DNA of 64,000 bases from Salminus brasiliensis (GCF_030463535.1 NC_132892.1:33906109-33970108), one strand, 5' to 3'. Counted from the first letter of the stretch, positions 33,682 through 45,770 are shown. Numbers and translations: made by a program. Notes: generated by a model from the sequence alone, not told the origin.

Positions 33682-36600
33682 ATGTCTGTGGAGACCAGTG
33701 GCTGTGAAGATGGAGAGGTCACTATAACCATCCAGCTCACTCAGGAGGAGAGCTCTGCGGACTCTGGTACCTGCACCAGGGCGGTGGGCACTGACCTCAC
33801 CATGATGGACATTGGGATGCTGGAGGACCTGCAGAGTGAGAACATGCAGCTGAGGAGGCTGGTGGCTTCACTGGAGGCCAAATTAAAGTGGAGGGAGGAG
33901 GAGGAGGAGCAGCAGCTAAACACTGAGGTCTGTTAGAGTGCATCATGGTGCTTTAAGGGAGGGGGGGTGGTCTAAGATGGCTAAGGTGAAGGGAAGCAGA
34001 CGTCTGAAGCTCTAATAAAAGCTTCTAATAAAACACGCTGCCGGATGCCTGAGACACTGTTCTACCAGAGTTCTGAGAAGAGCTCGGCTCTAGAACCTGC
34101 TTTTAAAATCAGATCATTAAAATGGTGGAGGGATACATGCTGCAGGGTGTAGTGCGGCTACAGAAAGTAGTCCCTAAAGAAAACCTCACCATCTCAGTTG
34201 GATATCTTGGTCCTGGAGCTTGCCAAACTGCACTCTAGCACTGGATGACACTTGCTGATCATTAGATTAGATTTGTTATTTGAATCTCCCTCTTGGTGGC
34301 GCAGTAGAGCACTGTTTTGAAGCAGTTCTACGACTTCCAGTGACAGCAAACCAGACAAAAGTACAGCCTCCAAACATGGTGGAGGTAGATTCACACACTG
34401 TTACTAGTTTGGTGATACACTGTGTGTCCAAATATTTGTGGACACCCCTTCTAGTGAACCCAAATGTACACACACACATACACTCGGCTTGTCTAGTCCC
34501 TTTAGAGAAGTACTACCAATAGATTAGGACTCTGGAGCAGATCAACATTGTGACCCTATTGGCTCCATGCTGCCTAATAATGCCAGGCGTGGGCTAGAGG
34601 GGTGTAAAGCCCCCCAGCATTGAGCTGTGGAGCAGTGGAAGAACTGTGTTCTCTGGAATGATGGTGGTGGAGCTCCATCCAGTACTTTTGGGATGAGTTG
34701 GGGAGTTGGGGATGATGAGGTGGGATGGTGATCATCCAACATCCTGACCTCACTAACTCTCTTGTTGCTGAATGCAATAAAATTCTCATAGCAATGCTCC
34801 TCCAAAATGTATGTGTCTTCTTCTCTGGACAGTAGAGACAGTTACTGCAACAAAAGCAGAATCAACTTTTTAATACCCTTGATTAAAAAAAAAAAAAGAT
34901 GTTTGAGCAGGTGTCCCAATACTTTTGTCAACATAATGTGGATCTCCTCAGTTGGTGGTAGCTGGTCAGCAGTGTTTTTTTTTTTTAGGTGCTGTTTGAG
35001 GACTTGCAGAGGGCAACAGGGACGGAAGGCAGCAGAGACCAGCCCACAGTACCGGAGCTGGAGGAGGAGCACAGTCTGAACTCCGGTGGTCAGTCTGGAC
35101 TGACCGCCACAGAAACACAGGACAACCATGAAAGTGAAAACCAGTGTGCACCTCTGAAACCAGCTGATATGCCCAGTCCCTTTCCTGCCTGTAACACTGA
35201 CCCAAGCCATGTGGGATTACCTTACCCTGCATACAGAGGAGAGGAACAGCAAGCGCCATTAGACCTCTGTGCAGTGAAGCTGAGGAACAGCAGGAGAACA
35301 GGGGAGCACAAGTCCAGTGATGAACAGTCAGACTCAAGTGAGTGTTTGTGTAGATTCATACTGGATAATAATGTTATTACAAAGATAAGATAGTCCTTTA
35401 TTATTTCCGCAGTGGGGAAATTCATACTGTGGGGAAAGTCATACTGGATATTAATGCTATTAGAGCTTCATTTGGGATATTAATGTTATTAGAGCTTCAT
35501 ACGGGATATTAATGTTATTAGAGCTTCATACGGGATATTAATGCTATTAGAACTTCATACGGGATATTAATGTTATTAGAGCTTCATACTGGATATTAAT
35601 GTTATTATAAGTTCATACTGGATATTAATGTTATTATAAGTTCATACTGGATAATAATGTTATTAGAGCTTCATACTGGATATTAATGTTACTATAAATT
35701 CATACTGGATATTAATGTTATTAGAGCTTCATACTGGATATTAATGCTATTATAAATTCATACTGGATATTAATGTTATTAGAGCTTCATACTGGATATT
35801 AATGCTATTATAAATTCATACTGGTATTAAATGTTATTAGAGCTTCATACTGGATATTAATGTTATTACAGATTCATACTGAATTTTAATGTTATTAGAA
35901 CTTCATACTGGATTTTAAAATGTTGCACTTATCAGGTCTTGTTTCTGTCTTTCTTCAGAAACTACAGGAGAGCCCAGCCAGTTATCCTCTGATTTTGGGA
36001 GTAATCTCTCTTCTTCAGAACTGGTGGACCACCACATGAAACTTTACAGTGGGCTGAAGTTCCACTCACAGTACGGAATCGCCTTCTCAAAATCGCCTCA
36101 TCTCAGAAGATGCGTGAGGTTACCCAGTAGTGACAGACGTTTCCAGTGCTTTCATTGTGGTAAGATGTTTGCACAGCTAAAAGACTTTAAAACCCATTAC
36201 AGAACCCACATCCAAGGGCGGCCCTACCAGTGTTCCCAGTGTGACAGGAGCTTTACATGCACGGCAAGCCTTACCATCCATCAGAAGGTCCACACCGGGG
36301 AGAAGCTGCACAAGTGTGCCCAGTGCAATCAAACGTTCGCTCTCTCAAGAGATCTAAAAAAGCACCGCAAGATTCATATCCGAGAGAAGCCTTACCAGTG
36401 CTCCACCTGTGGAAAGAAGTTCTTGCAGCTGTCGATACTGAAGATCCACGAGAGGATGCACACCGGAGAGAAGCCGTACCAGTGCTCCCAGTGTGGCAAG
36501 ACCTGCACGAGGCTGGACAACCTCAAAATCCATCAACGGATGCACACTGGAGAAAAGCCCTACAAGTGCCCCGTCTGTGGGATGCAGTTTTCCTACTCCT

Positions 36601-37163
36601 CCATCCTCAAAAACCACCAAAGGACGCATACCAAAGAGAAGCCTTACCGGTGCTCCCAGTGCAAGAAGACCTTCACTCACTCGGCAAGCCTTACCAACCA
36701 CCAGAGAATTCATACCGGAGAGAGGCCTTACCAGTGCTCAGAGTGCAACAAGACGTTCATGAGGCTCAGCGACCTCAAAACCCACTACCGGACTCACACC
36801 GGAGAGAAGCCTTACGAGTGCCTTCTGTGCGGGAAGAAGTTCTCCCACCCGTCCAACCTCAAAAACCATCAGCGGACGCACCTGAAGGAGAAGCCTTACA
36901 AGTGCATCCAGTGCGGCAAGACGTTCAGTCGGTCCACGTACCTCACAGCACATCTGAGAACCCACACCGGAGAGAAGCCCTTCCCGTGCTCCCAGTGTGA
37001 CAAACCGTTTGCGAGACTGAGCGACCTAAAAAACCACTACAGAGTTCATACTGGAGAGAAGCCCTGCCTTTGCTCCATCTGCGGAAAGGGGTTCGCCAAG
37101 TCGTCTGCACTTCGCCGGCACAAGCGGACTCATGCAGAGACTAAGAACACGACTATAACGTAA
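33682..37163 (+). CDS. C2H2 zinc-finger protein 4 (coiled-coil N-terminus, 12 fingers)
   Basis: Predicted exons: 33682-33927, 34989-35337 and 35959-37163, together 599 residues with phases 0 and 1. ATG 33682 is the first ATG in a frame that is open from 33181. Exon 1 ends in a short predicted coiled coil (LEDLQSENMQLRRLV and a Glu run), which could mediate dimerisation. Exon 2 is a low-complexity acidic and polar linker. Exon 3 holds 12 C2H2 fingers from about residue 243 to the end, most joined by TGEKPY-type linkers, with variants such as HIQGRPY, HIREKPY and HLKEKPY. Finger 5 has Cys where the core Phe normally sits (KTCTRLD). The N-terminus is unlike those of the other three genes, so it is not part of their recent duplication. 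Likely a nuclear DNA-binding regulator. A MITE lies at the end of intron 1 and a minisatellite fills intron 2. Confidence 0.85.
34416..34940 (+). mobile_element. Family A MITE, longest copy, in intron 1 of zinc-finger gene 4
   Basis: GATACACTGTGTGTCCAAAT at the left and CAATACTTTTGTCAACATAA at the right. About 525 bp, with every body landmark. It ends 48 bp before exon 2, so the branch point of that intron lies in or next to the element. Confidence 0.9.
35418..35930 (+). repeat. ~30-bp minisatellite in intron 2 of zinc-finger gene 4
   Basis: About 16-17 tandem copies of a unit containing TTCATACTGGATATTAATG followed by TTATTAGAGC or TTATTATAAA. The array ends close to the acceptor at 35958. 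Confidence 0.95.
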
Positions 37164-37660
37164 AGTGCTAGATTCTGGCCTCTACTGTATCTCGTATGGC
37201 TAGGTTACTAAGCTGGGCCATGGTTCCCAAAGCCTCTGTAACTTGTAGTAGAGAGAGAGAGTGGGCAATGTGACGCTCGCTCTACCATTTAAGTTGGGGG
37301 ACCCAAGCTTGTTTATCAGTACGATATTTTCAATGATGGGCCAAAACGTTTGTGCCACACTCTTAAAAATGAAGGTGCTACAAAAGGTTCTTTGAGTGAT
37401 GTCATAGGAGAACCATCGTTGGTTCCTTGAAGATCCAATTTGGTAAGAAAGATCTGAGTGTAAAGAACCTTTACATCCACTTCTTAACCCATTAAAAATT
37501 GTGCTCTTCCTGCACAATTCTTCTACACAAATGATGAAGCCCTTTGTAACTTAGTAACTTGTAGTAGAGAGAGAGGGCAATGTGATGCTCACTCTACCAT
37601 TTAAGTTGGGGGATCCACCCCTTTTATATAGATTGCAGTCAAGGATTTAAGATCTAAGAC
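37164..37660. other. 3' flank of zinc-finger gene 4 with a palindromic repeat
   Basis: 37330-37555 carries AGGAGAACCATCGTTGGTTC and CTTTACATCCACTTCTTAA. A related sequence, in the opposite order, is at 40290-40485, so this is a dispersed MITE-like family. AGTAGAGAGAGAGGGCAATG recurs at 37245 and 37563. Confidence 0.5.
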
Positions 37661-37812
37661 ATTTACGGCATTTAGCTGACACTCTTATCCACAGGTTACT
37701 CGTATTACAGAAGTGGGCCAACGTAGTGTTAGGAGTCTTGCCCAAGGACTCTTATTGGTGTAGTGCAGCATAGTCACCCAGACCGGGAATCGAACCCCAG
37801 TCTCCAACATGT
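37660..37812 (+). mobile_element. L2-like 3' end fragment
   Basis: ACATTTACGGCATTTAGCTG, ACTCTTATCCACAGG, then CCAAGGACTCTTATTGGTGT. A second copy lies at 38475-38640. The motif is a common fish LINE-derived end. Confidence 0.55.
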
Positions 37813-37919
37813 AAAGGTAAAGGTGAAGGTAAAGGTGCACGTATTTGTCACTGTACAGTGTACACTGTACAGCGAAATGTGTCCTCCGCATTTAACCCAT
37901 CTGGTAGTGAACACACACA

Positions 37920-37977
<58 letters not shown>

Positions 37978-38160
37978 TTAGGGGCAGTGAGTACACACAC
38001 ACACCCAGAGCGGTGGGCAGCCAACTCCAGCGCCCGGGGAGCAGAGAGGGTAAAGGGCCTTGCTCAAGGGCCCAACAGTGGCAGCTTGCCGAGCCCGGGA
38101 ATCGAACCCACAACCCTGTTATCGATATCCCGGCGCTCTAACCGCTGAGCCACCACTGCC
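37812..38160 (-). mobile_element. tRNA-derived SINE with (CA)n inside
   Basis: On the - strand it begins GGGGCAGTGGTGGCTCAGCG, with an A box (TGGCTCAGCGG), then GTGGGTTCGATTCCCGGG with a perfect B box (GGTTCGATTCC). It continues to ACATTTCGCTGTACAGTGTA. A (CA)n array at 37911-37974 lies inside. The internal RNA polymerase III boxes are the evidence for tRNA origin. Confidence 0.8.
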
Positions 38161-38474
38161 CCATGCCCCATGTTGTGGCAGCTCACTGGCACGTAGTGGT
38201 GTCATCTGTTGTGCGGTGACCTACTTCACTCACCATTACCAGATCGCATACACCGGTCAGCCATAGCATCATAATCACCTGCCTAATATCATCTAGGTAT
38301 CCCTTGTGGAGCCAGACCAGCTCCTTCGTGGTTCATCAATGTCGCCAGGTCACTGGTTTTCCTTTCTTGAACCACTTTTGGTAGGTACTGACTCCCCACA
38401 AGATGGTTTGGAGGCCCAGTCATCTAGACATCACATCCAACTCATTTTTCAGAGAGTTGAATCAAGGATTTAAG

Positions 38475-38640
38475 GTCTAAGACATTTACATTACATTTAC
38501 GGCATTTAGCTGACACTCTTATCCACAGGTTACTCGTGTTACAGAGGTGGGCCAATGTAGTGTTAGGAGTCTTGCCCAAGGACTCATTGGTGTAGTGCAG
38601 CATAGTCCCCCAGACCAGGGCCCAAATCTAATCCCAGTGG
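38475..38640 (+). mobile_element. L2-like 3' end fragment, second copy
   Basis: TTACGGCATTTAGCTGACAC, then CCTAAGGAC-type text read here as CCCAAGGACTCATTGGTG. Nearly identical to 37660-37812. Confidence 0.55.
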
Positions 38641-40740
38641 CAGGTAGTGGTGTTATCTGTTATCTGTGCCACACCAACCACCATAGACCGAATCTTCCAA
38701 AACAAAAGAGTGTAGGATTTTACACTCTTGGAGATTTTGGACCACTGGGCATCACTTCTAAATAAACCAATAGAAAATGAGACCAAATCTGTTCATTAAA
38801 AACATATTTTTCACATTATTGTCACATACATTTATAAGTTTTGGGATTTGCTAGCATCTGCTAGACTTGCTTAAGTTCTTTACTTTGCAGAACATATTTA
38901 TATTTGCTGAGCTGAGCCAAACAAATGGAACGATACTGAAGGTAGTCTATCGGTTTAATTTAATTTAATCTAACCCAAGGCATCCAATCATTTTCAATTC
39001 ACCAACAGGTCATTAAGTACAAGGTTCAGTCTTGTAACTGAGAACTTAGGAATATCTCAATATAGACTGACCGATGTCATAAAGGATCCTCGTTTGATTG
39101 CATGGAGAACCAGGAGTGTAACTTCCCAGAGTAAGAATGCTATGCTGAATTCAGTACATCTGTGTAGTGGTTAAAAACACTGCCCTCTATGTGGCAAACT
39201 GGGGTTCGATTCCCTGGACACACCAGGATACAAATGGAAAAATGGAAATGGGAGCCCAGTGCGTTTCCACTGCACCACCACAGCTTGGAGAGGTGGCAGT
39301 ATAAAAACTGTTTAAAAGCTATGAAGAAAAAAGGGCATGAACTCAAACAAAGGACAATCTAAACCTTTTCCAACTTAATATTTTCTTTCTCTAGTTTTCC
39401 TTTTCGCCACTAATTACAACAAACTTTTCAGCTGTTCACAACTTAACTCTCTAGTTTTAACTTCAGCTTTTCTTCACTGTTCACAACTTAAACTCTTCCT
39501 TTTTAACTTCAGCTTTTCTTTACTGTTCACACCATTGACTTACTTTTAATGTGCACCCCTCTGTGCCGGGGAATTGTGTTTGGCTGGATGTATTTATACC
39601 GTGCCACACAGGTGGGTCTGGTCAGCATTGATTACCGCTTGGGCTTCTGGGGCTTGGAGTTCTTTGCTCCAGCTCCACCAGCTTTCCTACTGTGCTAGCC
39701 AGGCCCCCTGCTGGTGGCTGACGGTACACAGTGCCTGCTTACAAATATGGGCTGATATCCTTTAATCACTGCAAAAAAGTGTGGTTTTGAATCATCTCTC
39801 ACACAATTGGACATCCAACTTCCATTACCCTGCCTAATACACAATGCTGCCATTCTCAGTACTGGGTGTAGGAATGTAAGTTTATTTATTGCTAGACTTT
39901 TTTGATCACACTGTGGAATTGCTGGTACTTAAAGAACACCAAACAATCACGTTCCACCACAAAGAGAACCTAATACATGCCAATACTGACGTGCTTTAGA
40001 TATCACCATGCAGTATTAAAGCCTGTGTGTGAAATTCTGTGAATTGTGTGAAATTCTGAATGTAATGTATTCGTAGTATTTCTCATTTTACACTTTTAAC
40101 TCCAGACCCTGTGGCCCACACTTCTGTACTTTCATAGCTACACTACTGCCATAGTTAACATCAGTTTCATAGGCCCTAAAATAGAACCGTGTGGGACTCC
40201 ACAAGACATGCTAAATTAAGCTGTTACCAAATAGTTATACAATAGTTTCTGTATTAGGATTGTTGAATGAATAGTAAACCTAGGGTTTAATGGGTTAAGC
40301 AGGGCCATATGAGAACCATTTTTGGTTCCCTATAAAGAGAAACATGTGTGTAGAACCTATTAACAGTTTAAGAAGTGGATGTAAAGGTTCTTTACCAGCT
40401 TAAAGATTCTTCACTCTTACACAAATGGTTCTTCTAGGCCTTCATCCAAAGAACCATCTGTACCACCTTTATTGTATAGAGTACTGCACTGTTTTTTGTG
40501 TAAGTATCGTAGTTTGGCCATATCTCACAAAGTCCTTCGTGAAAGAAAGTAAGTGGTGAAATAAAACGGTAACGACATGAAGTTTGGGATTTAAGCATAG
40601 TACCCATCATGTACTTTCAATTCTAATAAATATTGTTCATTCTGTATTTATTTTTTTATGGATAGTGGAAAGTTTAGAGACTTTCCAAAATGTAACATAA
40701 CCAGAAACATGAAGACACTGACCCAACTTCACATGAGATC
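38641..40740. other. Intergenic, repeats only
   Basis: 39155-39300 reads like another tRNA-derived SINE, with B-box-like GGGTTCGATTCCC at about 39202. 40290-40485 is the second copy of the MITE-like family seen at 37330-37555. The open frame at 39574-39765 has no recognisable domain. Confidence 0.5.
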
Positions 40741-41087
40741 CTTTTATTACAAATATAATTTCTGCAAAAATTTATTTATGGTGCATTATGAAGTCTAACC
40801 TTTAAAAAAAAGCTTATCCAGCTGCTGTGTAATGCCATATTTTACAATGTAGGCTACTATAACTATACATCGTTCACTTTTCACAAGGATATGTGTTAAT
40901 GATAAAATCTTGAGGAAACAGTACGATGATGTAAATAGTAGCATTTAGTCCATAAAAAACATATAAAAGGAATTCCCATAAAAATACTTTCACAGCAATG
41001 TTCAATATTGCAGTTGATAAAGTTTGGTCTCTAGATTCTGGTAATATAGGCCTGATTACCTCCCGCATCCCACAACCAATATTTTAA

Positions 41088-41968
41088 TTAATTAAAGGTA
41101 AAGGTTGTTGGGCCAGAGAAATGCCCACCGGAAATAACAGGGGCTGAGACCTTGCCGCTCTCTCCAGCAGTGATAGTCTGCTGGATTCCGGAAGCCCCAG
41201 GAGCCCCAGGAACGTGAGATGTTGTGGAGACAGTGCTGTCTACCACAACTGACTGGTTTTGTACTGCACAAAAGAGAGAGAGAAACACTATTAGAAGTCT
41301 AAATGTGGTTTATATAGTGTGTAAATTGATTTCGATGAAATTGGAGACCCCCAGTATTTACAGTGTATGTGAACCCTTTGGGTCATTGTGTTTCATTTCA
41401 TGACAACTGTTCAAAAACAGCTGCTCAAATAATGCAAAGAAATGATTATTATAATTATAATGTAAAGAAGTTATTATTCAGATTTAAACTCAACACTAAT
41501 ATCTGAACTTGAAGAGCATTCAGAAATCACTATGCTGAAATAACTTCAACGGCCAATCACAGCTCTCATGTCTCGGCAGGCTCTCCACTAGTCTTTCACA
41601 TTGCTGTTGGGAATTAATGCCGTTAAATGGTCTCTTATTTTTTTTCCAGAACTGAATATTGACTCCTGTGTGTGTGTAGTGTTTTGCACTGTTGCTTTAC
41701 CTTGTAAAAGTTTCTTCTGCAGCTGCTCGGCGAGACTGTTCTGTTGCATTTTCCTAAGAATCTCCTCAGCAACTTTCCCAGCATCTTGTTTGTACTGATC
41801 CTTCATCAGGTCCACAGTGTCCTCGCGGTTGGCCTTCTCCAGCTTGCACACAGGTATGGAACTGAAGCTGTTCACCACACCTTCCTTCAAGTACCATTTA
41901 AATTTTTTAAATTCCTCCCCCCGCATGTCCTCCAGGATGAATAGGAGCACTTCTGAGATGGTGGTCAT
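41088..41968 (-). CDS. Short pyrin-domain (PYD) protein
   Basis: Two coding exons on the - strand, 41968-41701 (donor GTAAAG) and 41263-41088, together 147 residues joined in phase 1. Residues about 1-85 form a PYD of the death-fold superfamily (VLLFILEDMRGEEFKKFKWYL, DTVDLM, LRKMQQNSLAEQL, here written in parts). The tail of about 57 residues ends VSAPVISGGHFSGPTTF, a motif I associate with fish NLR N-terminal linkers. No NACHT follows: a stop comes right after this motif, so it is a PYD-plus-tail protein that could act with ASC- or NLR-type partners or inhibit them. A splice acceptor at 41978 just upstream of the ATG implies a non-coding 5' exon. A TTTATT at about 40743 (AATAAA on the - strand) is a plausible polyadenylation signal. 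It could also be a truncated relic of an NLR gene. Confidence 0.8.
41401..41612 (+). repeat. Inverted-pair repeat, left copy
   Basis: GACAACTGTTCAAAAACAGC through TTTCACATTGCTGTTGGGA. The reverse complement, with small changes, is at 43087-43300. This copy lies in the intron between the two coding exons of the PYD gene. Just outside it, GTATGTGAACCCTTTGGG (about 41363) resembles a Tc1-like terminus. Confidence 0.75.
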
Positions 41969-43086
41969 TTTGCCTCACTGTGGGAGAAAGCAGGGATGAA
42001 TATATGCCCAACTGATGTGATGCCAATCCAACTGGTTGACCTGTTTTGCTTCTGCCCAACATGATGTATGTTTTCATTTCAGTTTGATGGTTGAGCTGGT
42101 CTACTAGCATGGCTAGTCTGGTCAATCTGAATGACCATCATGACCAAGCTGGTTGAGCAGCTTGAAAAAACTAGTCCACCACTGTGAGGAGTCTGACCAC
42201 CAGCTTGGTCAAGTTGGTCAAGACCAGTAGGCCCACTGAAGACTAATAAAAACATATGCTACATATGCTAAAACATATGGAAATGTTGGTTCTCTAAACT
42301 TTACTGGAGTAATTCTTTATTTTTCAGACTTTTTACTTCTACTTCTCACATTTTCCCCCAATTATCTGAACTTTCTCCTCACATTTTAAAAACAGCCTCG
42401 TTCTCCTATTTCATTTCCCTTTGTTTTCATTCCGGCTCGTCATCAATAAAAAAACCCTCTCCAGATAAATCTCTCCATCCGGAAAGTGAGAGTCTGTATA
42501 TACAGTATAAACAGACACCATTCTGACTCCCTATTGGTTTATAAGAGATCCATCACACCTGCACACGTCCCGTCACTCTCCAGCAGCTCACAGCAGACGT
42601 CTGTAGTCTAGTATGAAGACTGTGTCCGTGGCAGAGACTCAAGAGAGCTGCAGTGAAACGTCCCGACTGAGCCCCACATTTACATTCCAATAAAGCTTAT
42701 TGATCACACGCCTCTGAAGTCTGACTTTCTGCAGCTTTACAAAACTTCTAGACAACGACTCCTCATATTTTCCTCCGTGAAGCTCATGTTAATGCTCAGT
42801 AGAGCACAGAGACGCTCCTTTAATAGAGCTGATATTACTGAAATGCTTCATTTTCAATGGGCAGATCTGCAGCTGAAACAGGAGCCTAGTGCAGCCCAAC
42901 ATTTTTAACATCAACATTTTAATAGATCATTCTCCTCATTATGGCTTTTAGAGAAATGGAGACCCTGTGGTGCGGCCTAAGCTTTCGGCCTTTGTTTTCC
43001 TTCCATTACTTTTACTTTTCTACTTGAAGTAGTTCTGTATATATATATACATTTATAGAATCTGCAGACTATAAACAGCATAAAGT

Positions 43087-43300
43087 CCCAACAGCAATGT
43101 GAAAGACTAGTGGAGAGCCGGCCAAGACATGAGAGCTGTGATTGGCCATGAAGGTTATTATTTCAGTATAGTGATTTCTGAATTCTCTCAGAGTTCAGAT
43201 ATTGGTACTGTGTTTAAATCTGAATAATAACTTCTTTACATTATAATTCTTATCATCATTTCTTTGCATTATTTGAGCAGCTGTTTTTGAGCAGTTGTCA
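43087..43300 (-). repeat. Inverted-pair repeat, right copy
   Basis: CCCAACAGCAATGTGAAAGA through AGCTGTTTTTGAGCAGTTGTCA read in parts; the inverse of 41401-41612. The pair brackets the PYD exon with 1.5 kb between the copies. Confidence 0.75.
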
Positions 43301-43559
43301 TTTCTGCTATTACATAAATAAATAAATGCTCTAAATAGTAAGATTTTTATTTGGAATTTAGGGGAAATGTTGTCCATGGTCTACATAATGGTAAACTGAT
43401 TATGTAGAGTGGTCTTTTCATTTTTTCCAGAGCTTTATTTACACTCGACACACATTTCAAGAAATGTTTAAAATCAAGAAAGAATTTTTTTTTTAAACTT
43501 TTTATACTAGAAATGAAAATGACGTGAGAATAACGTGATAGTGTCGGTACATCAGCTGA

Positions 43560-43845
43560 AACTCTGACCCAAAACACCAGAGCAAGTCCACAACAGAACG
43601 GCTTATGAAAAACAAAATGGAGCCAAGTCTGAGCCCAGATCTCAACCCTATAGGAATGCCTATAGGAGTCGTCCAAGGAACCTGACCGAGCTAAAGCAAT
43701 TCTACCTAGAAGAAGGGGCTAAAATTTCTCCTGAACGATGAGCAGGTGTGATCCACAGCTACAGGAAGCGCCTGGTTGAGGTTATTGCTGCCAAGGGGGG
43801 TCAACCAGCTATTAATTCCAAGGGTTCACTTACTTTTTCTTACTT
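43560..43845 (+). mobile_element. Tc1-like transposase C-terminal remnant
   Basis: Broken frames give SLSPDLNPIG, LTELKQF-like text and LLPRGVNQLLIPRVHLLFL, in the order of a Tc1-like transposase C-terminus. Then comes AAGGGTTCACTTACTTTTTC, which is the inverse of the terminus near 41363. Several stops. Confidence 0.6.
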
Positions 43846-44593
43846 AAAAGTCAAGTCATGGCAAATTTATTTGTACAGCTTTTTACAACTGTTGTCGTAA
43901 TCACAAAGCAGCTTTACATAATTAGTAATTAATAAAATACAGAAAAAAAGAAATAACGTAAGAAGACATGAAAGATCTAAGACCCCCAGTGAGCAAACCA
44001 ACGGCTAAATAAATTATTGATAAATTATTGATTAAAAAACATCTACAGTGTTAAACTGCTCTGATCTGATAATCAAAATATAATACTCATGGTGTAGTAG
44101 AATATTAATATAGTCATGGCAGTGATGGTCAGAGTAATGATAGTTAACAGTGGCAGATAGTTAAGAGTCTGTTTAGCTAAGCTAAGGCTTAATCTAAGCC
44201 AGCTAAGGTTTAGACAGATGACCCGTGTGGTCATGCTGGTCATAGCTGTCTTACCTCTACAGTCCTACAGGTCCAGCTGGTCAAACTTCGTTGGTAGACT
44301 AAGCTAAACCATCCAACAGTTATCCTCTACACAAGTCAGGATTTTCTTAGAGAACTCTATGGGTTCTCTAAGTATCCTCTATGGGTTCTCTATGGGTTCT
44401 AAGTCCAGACTTTAGTTACCAGGTTTCTCTGGGGAGCGTTTGTATCCTCCTGAAGGTTTGATACACTGAACCAAACCAGAAGAAGCTCTCAGGGCTGGAC
44501 CTGGCTGATCCGGAAGACAGCTTCACAGTCCAGCACAAACACAGTCCAGCTCATTTAGGACGAACAGGTCTGGATCCTGTAATTCTGGCTTAC

Positions 44594-44705
44594 CTCCGAC
44601 CTCAGACCTCCGACCTGAGACAGCGCGACTCCTCTGACTTTTGGGACTTCCTCAACTTCCTTCTGCAGCTACTTTCACTTTTACAGGCGCATCACTTCCT
44701 TTCTG
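44594..44705 (-). promoter_or_regulatory. Possible 5' non-coding exon and promoter of the PYD gene
   Basis: On the - strand a donor GGAG/GTAAGC at 44594-44593 follows a purine-rich segment. AAAAGTGAAAGT at 44671-44684 matches the AANNGAAA core bound by interferon regulatory factors. The acceptor at 41978 needs a 5' exon, and this is the best candidate I see. Confidence 0.3.
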
Positions 44706-44969
44706 TACATTGCATTGTCTGTAACAGACCTACAGTTTAGTGCTGTATACAATCAAACTCAATCAATCAATCCTGATTAAGCCTAATTAAGTTTAATATT
44801 AGTAATATCCGCATGACGTCATATTTGGCTTATCTCTCGTCCTTTACACTGGTGAGTCTCCTTTCTATACATTACAGCAGATCTTCACACGTATCTGTGC
44901 CTCTGAAGCCCCCTGGTGGCCAATGCTAGCATTAGTCCATCTCGTTTATGTGTGTATGTATATATGTAT

Positions 44970-45770
44970 ATTAGTCATAACATTAAAACCATAAAAAATA
45001 ATAAAGAAAGTGTGAAGAACCCTGATGATGATCTGGTTCCAGTGGGTCCATCTGTCCAGGGGTATATCTACAACCGTCAGTTCTTAAAGGTGATGAATCA
45101 GGAAAAATGGACAATCGTAAGGATCTGAGACACTGAGGCGAGAATTCAACTGTGAGGTTCTAGACAATGACTGGGTCAGAACATCTCCAGAACATCAGCA
45201 AGCAGGTCTTGTAGGGTGTTCCCGGTATGCAGTGGTCAGTACCTACCAGAAGTGCTCCATGAAAGGACAATCAACAATGGCCGGCCAAGGTCTTGTGGAG
45301 TCCAGCCTTGACGAGTGGTGGCACAAGGGGGATTTGAGACGAACCAAAGTGTGATGCTCTAGATAATGACTGGTTCAGAACATGTCCAGAACATCAGCAA
45401 GCAGATCTAGTGGGGTGTTCCTGGTATGCAGTGGTCAGTACCTACCAGAAGTTCTCCAAGGAAGGACAATCAACAATGGCCACCCAAGGTCTCTAGACAA
45501 TGACTGGGTCAGAACATCTCCAAAACATCATCAGGCAGGTCTTATGGGATTTGATCTGGTACACAGTGGTCAAAACCTACCAAAAGTGCCACCAGTGGCA
45601 TCTCTGATGCTTGTGCAGGAACCTCCAGGACTTCCTCCAGGATGGTAGTCTTGGTGCCAGATATCTCAGACACCTTCAGAGGTCTTGTGAAGTTTGGTTG
45701 CATGAGGAGGACCTGCACAATGTTAGGCAGGTGGTTTTTAATGTTATGGCTGATTATATCGGTGTATAAT
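44970..45770. mobile_element. MITE family D, with internal duplication
   Basis: Left end GTCATAACATTAAAACCAT and right end GTTTTTAATGTTATGGCTG are inverted. The internal block CAATGACTGGGTCAGAACAT, CTACCAGAAGT and GGACAATCAACAATGG occurs three times (about 45165, 45365 and 45495). Confidence 0.75.

Noticed and set aside
36257-37000. 247-codon frame within zinc-finger gene 4
   Set aside because: Out-of-frame shadow of the finger exon, as are the antisense frames there and in the other finger exons.
39574-39765. 63-codon frame
   Set aside because: No similarity recognised; composition like transposon-derived intergenic DNA.
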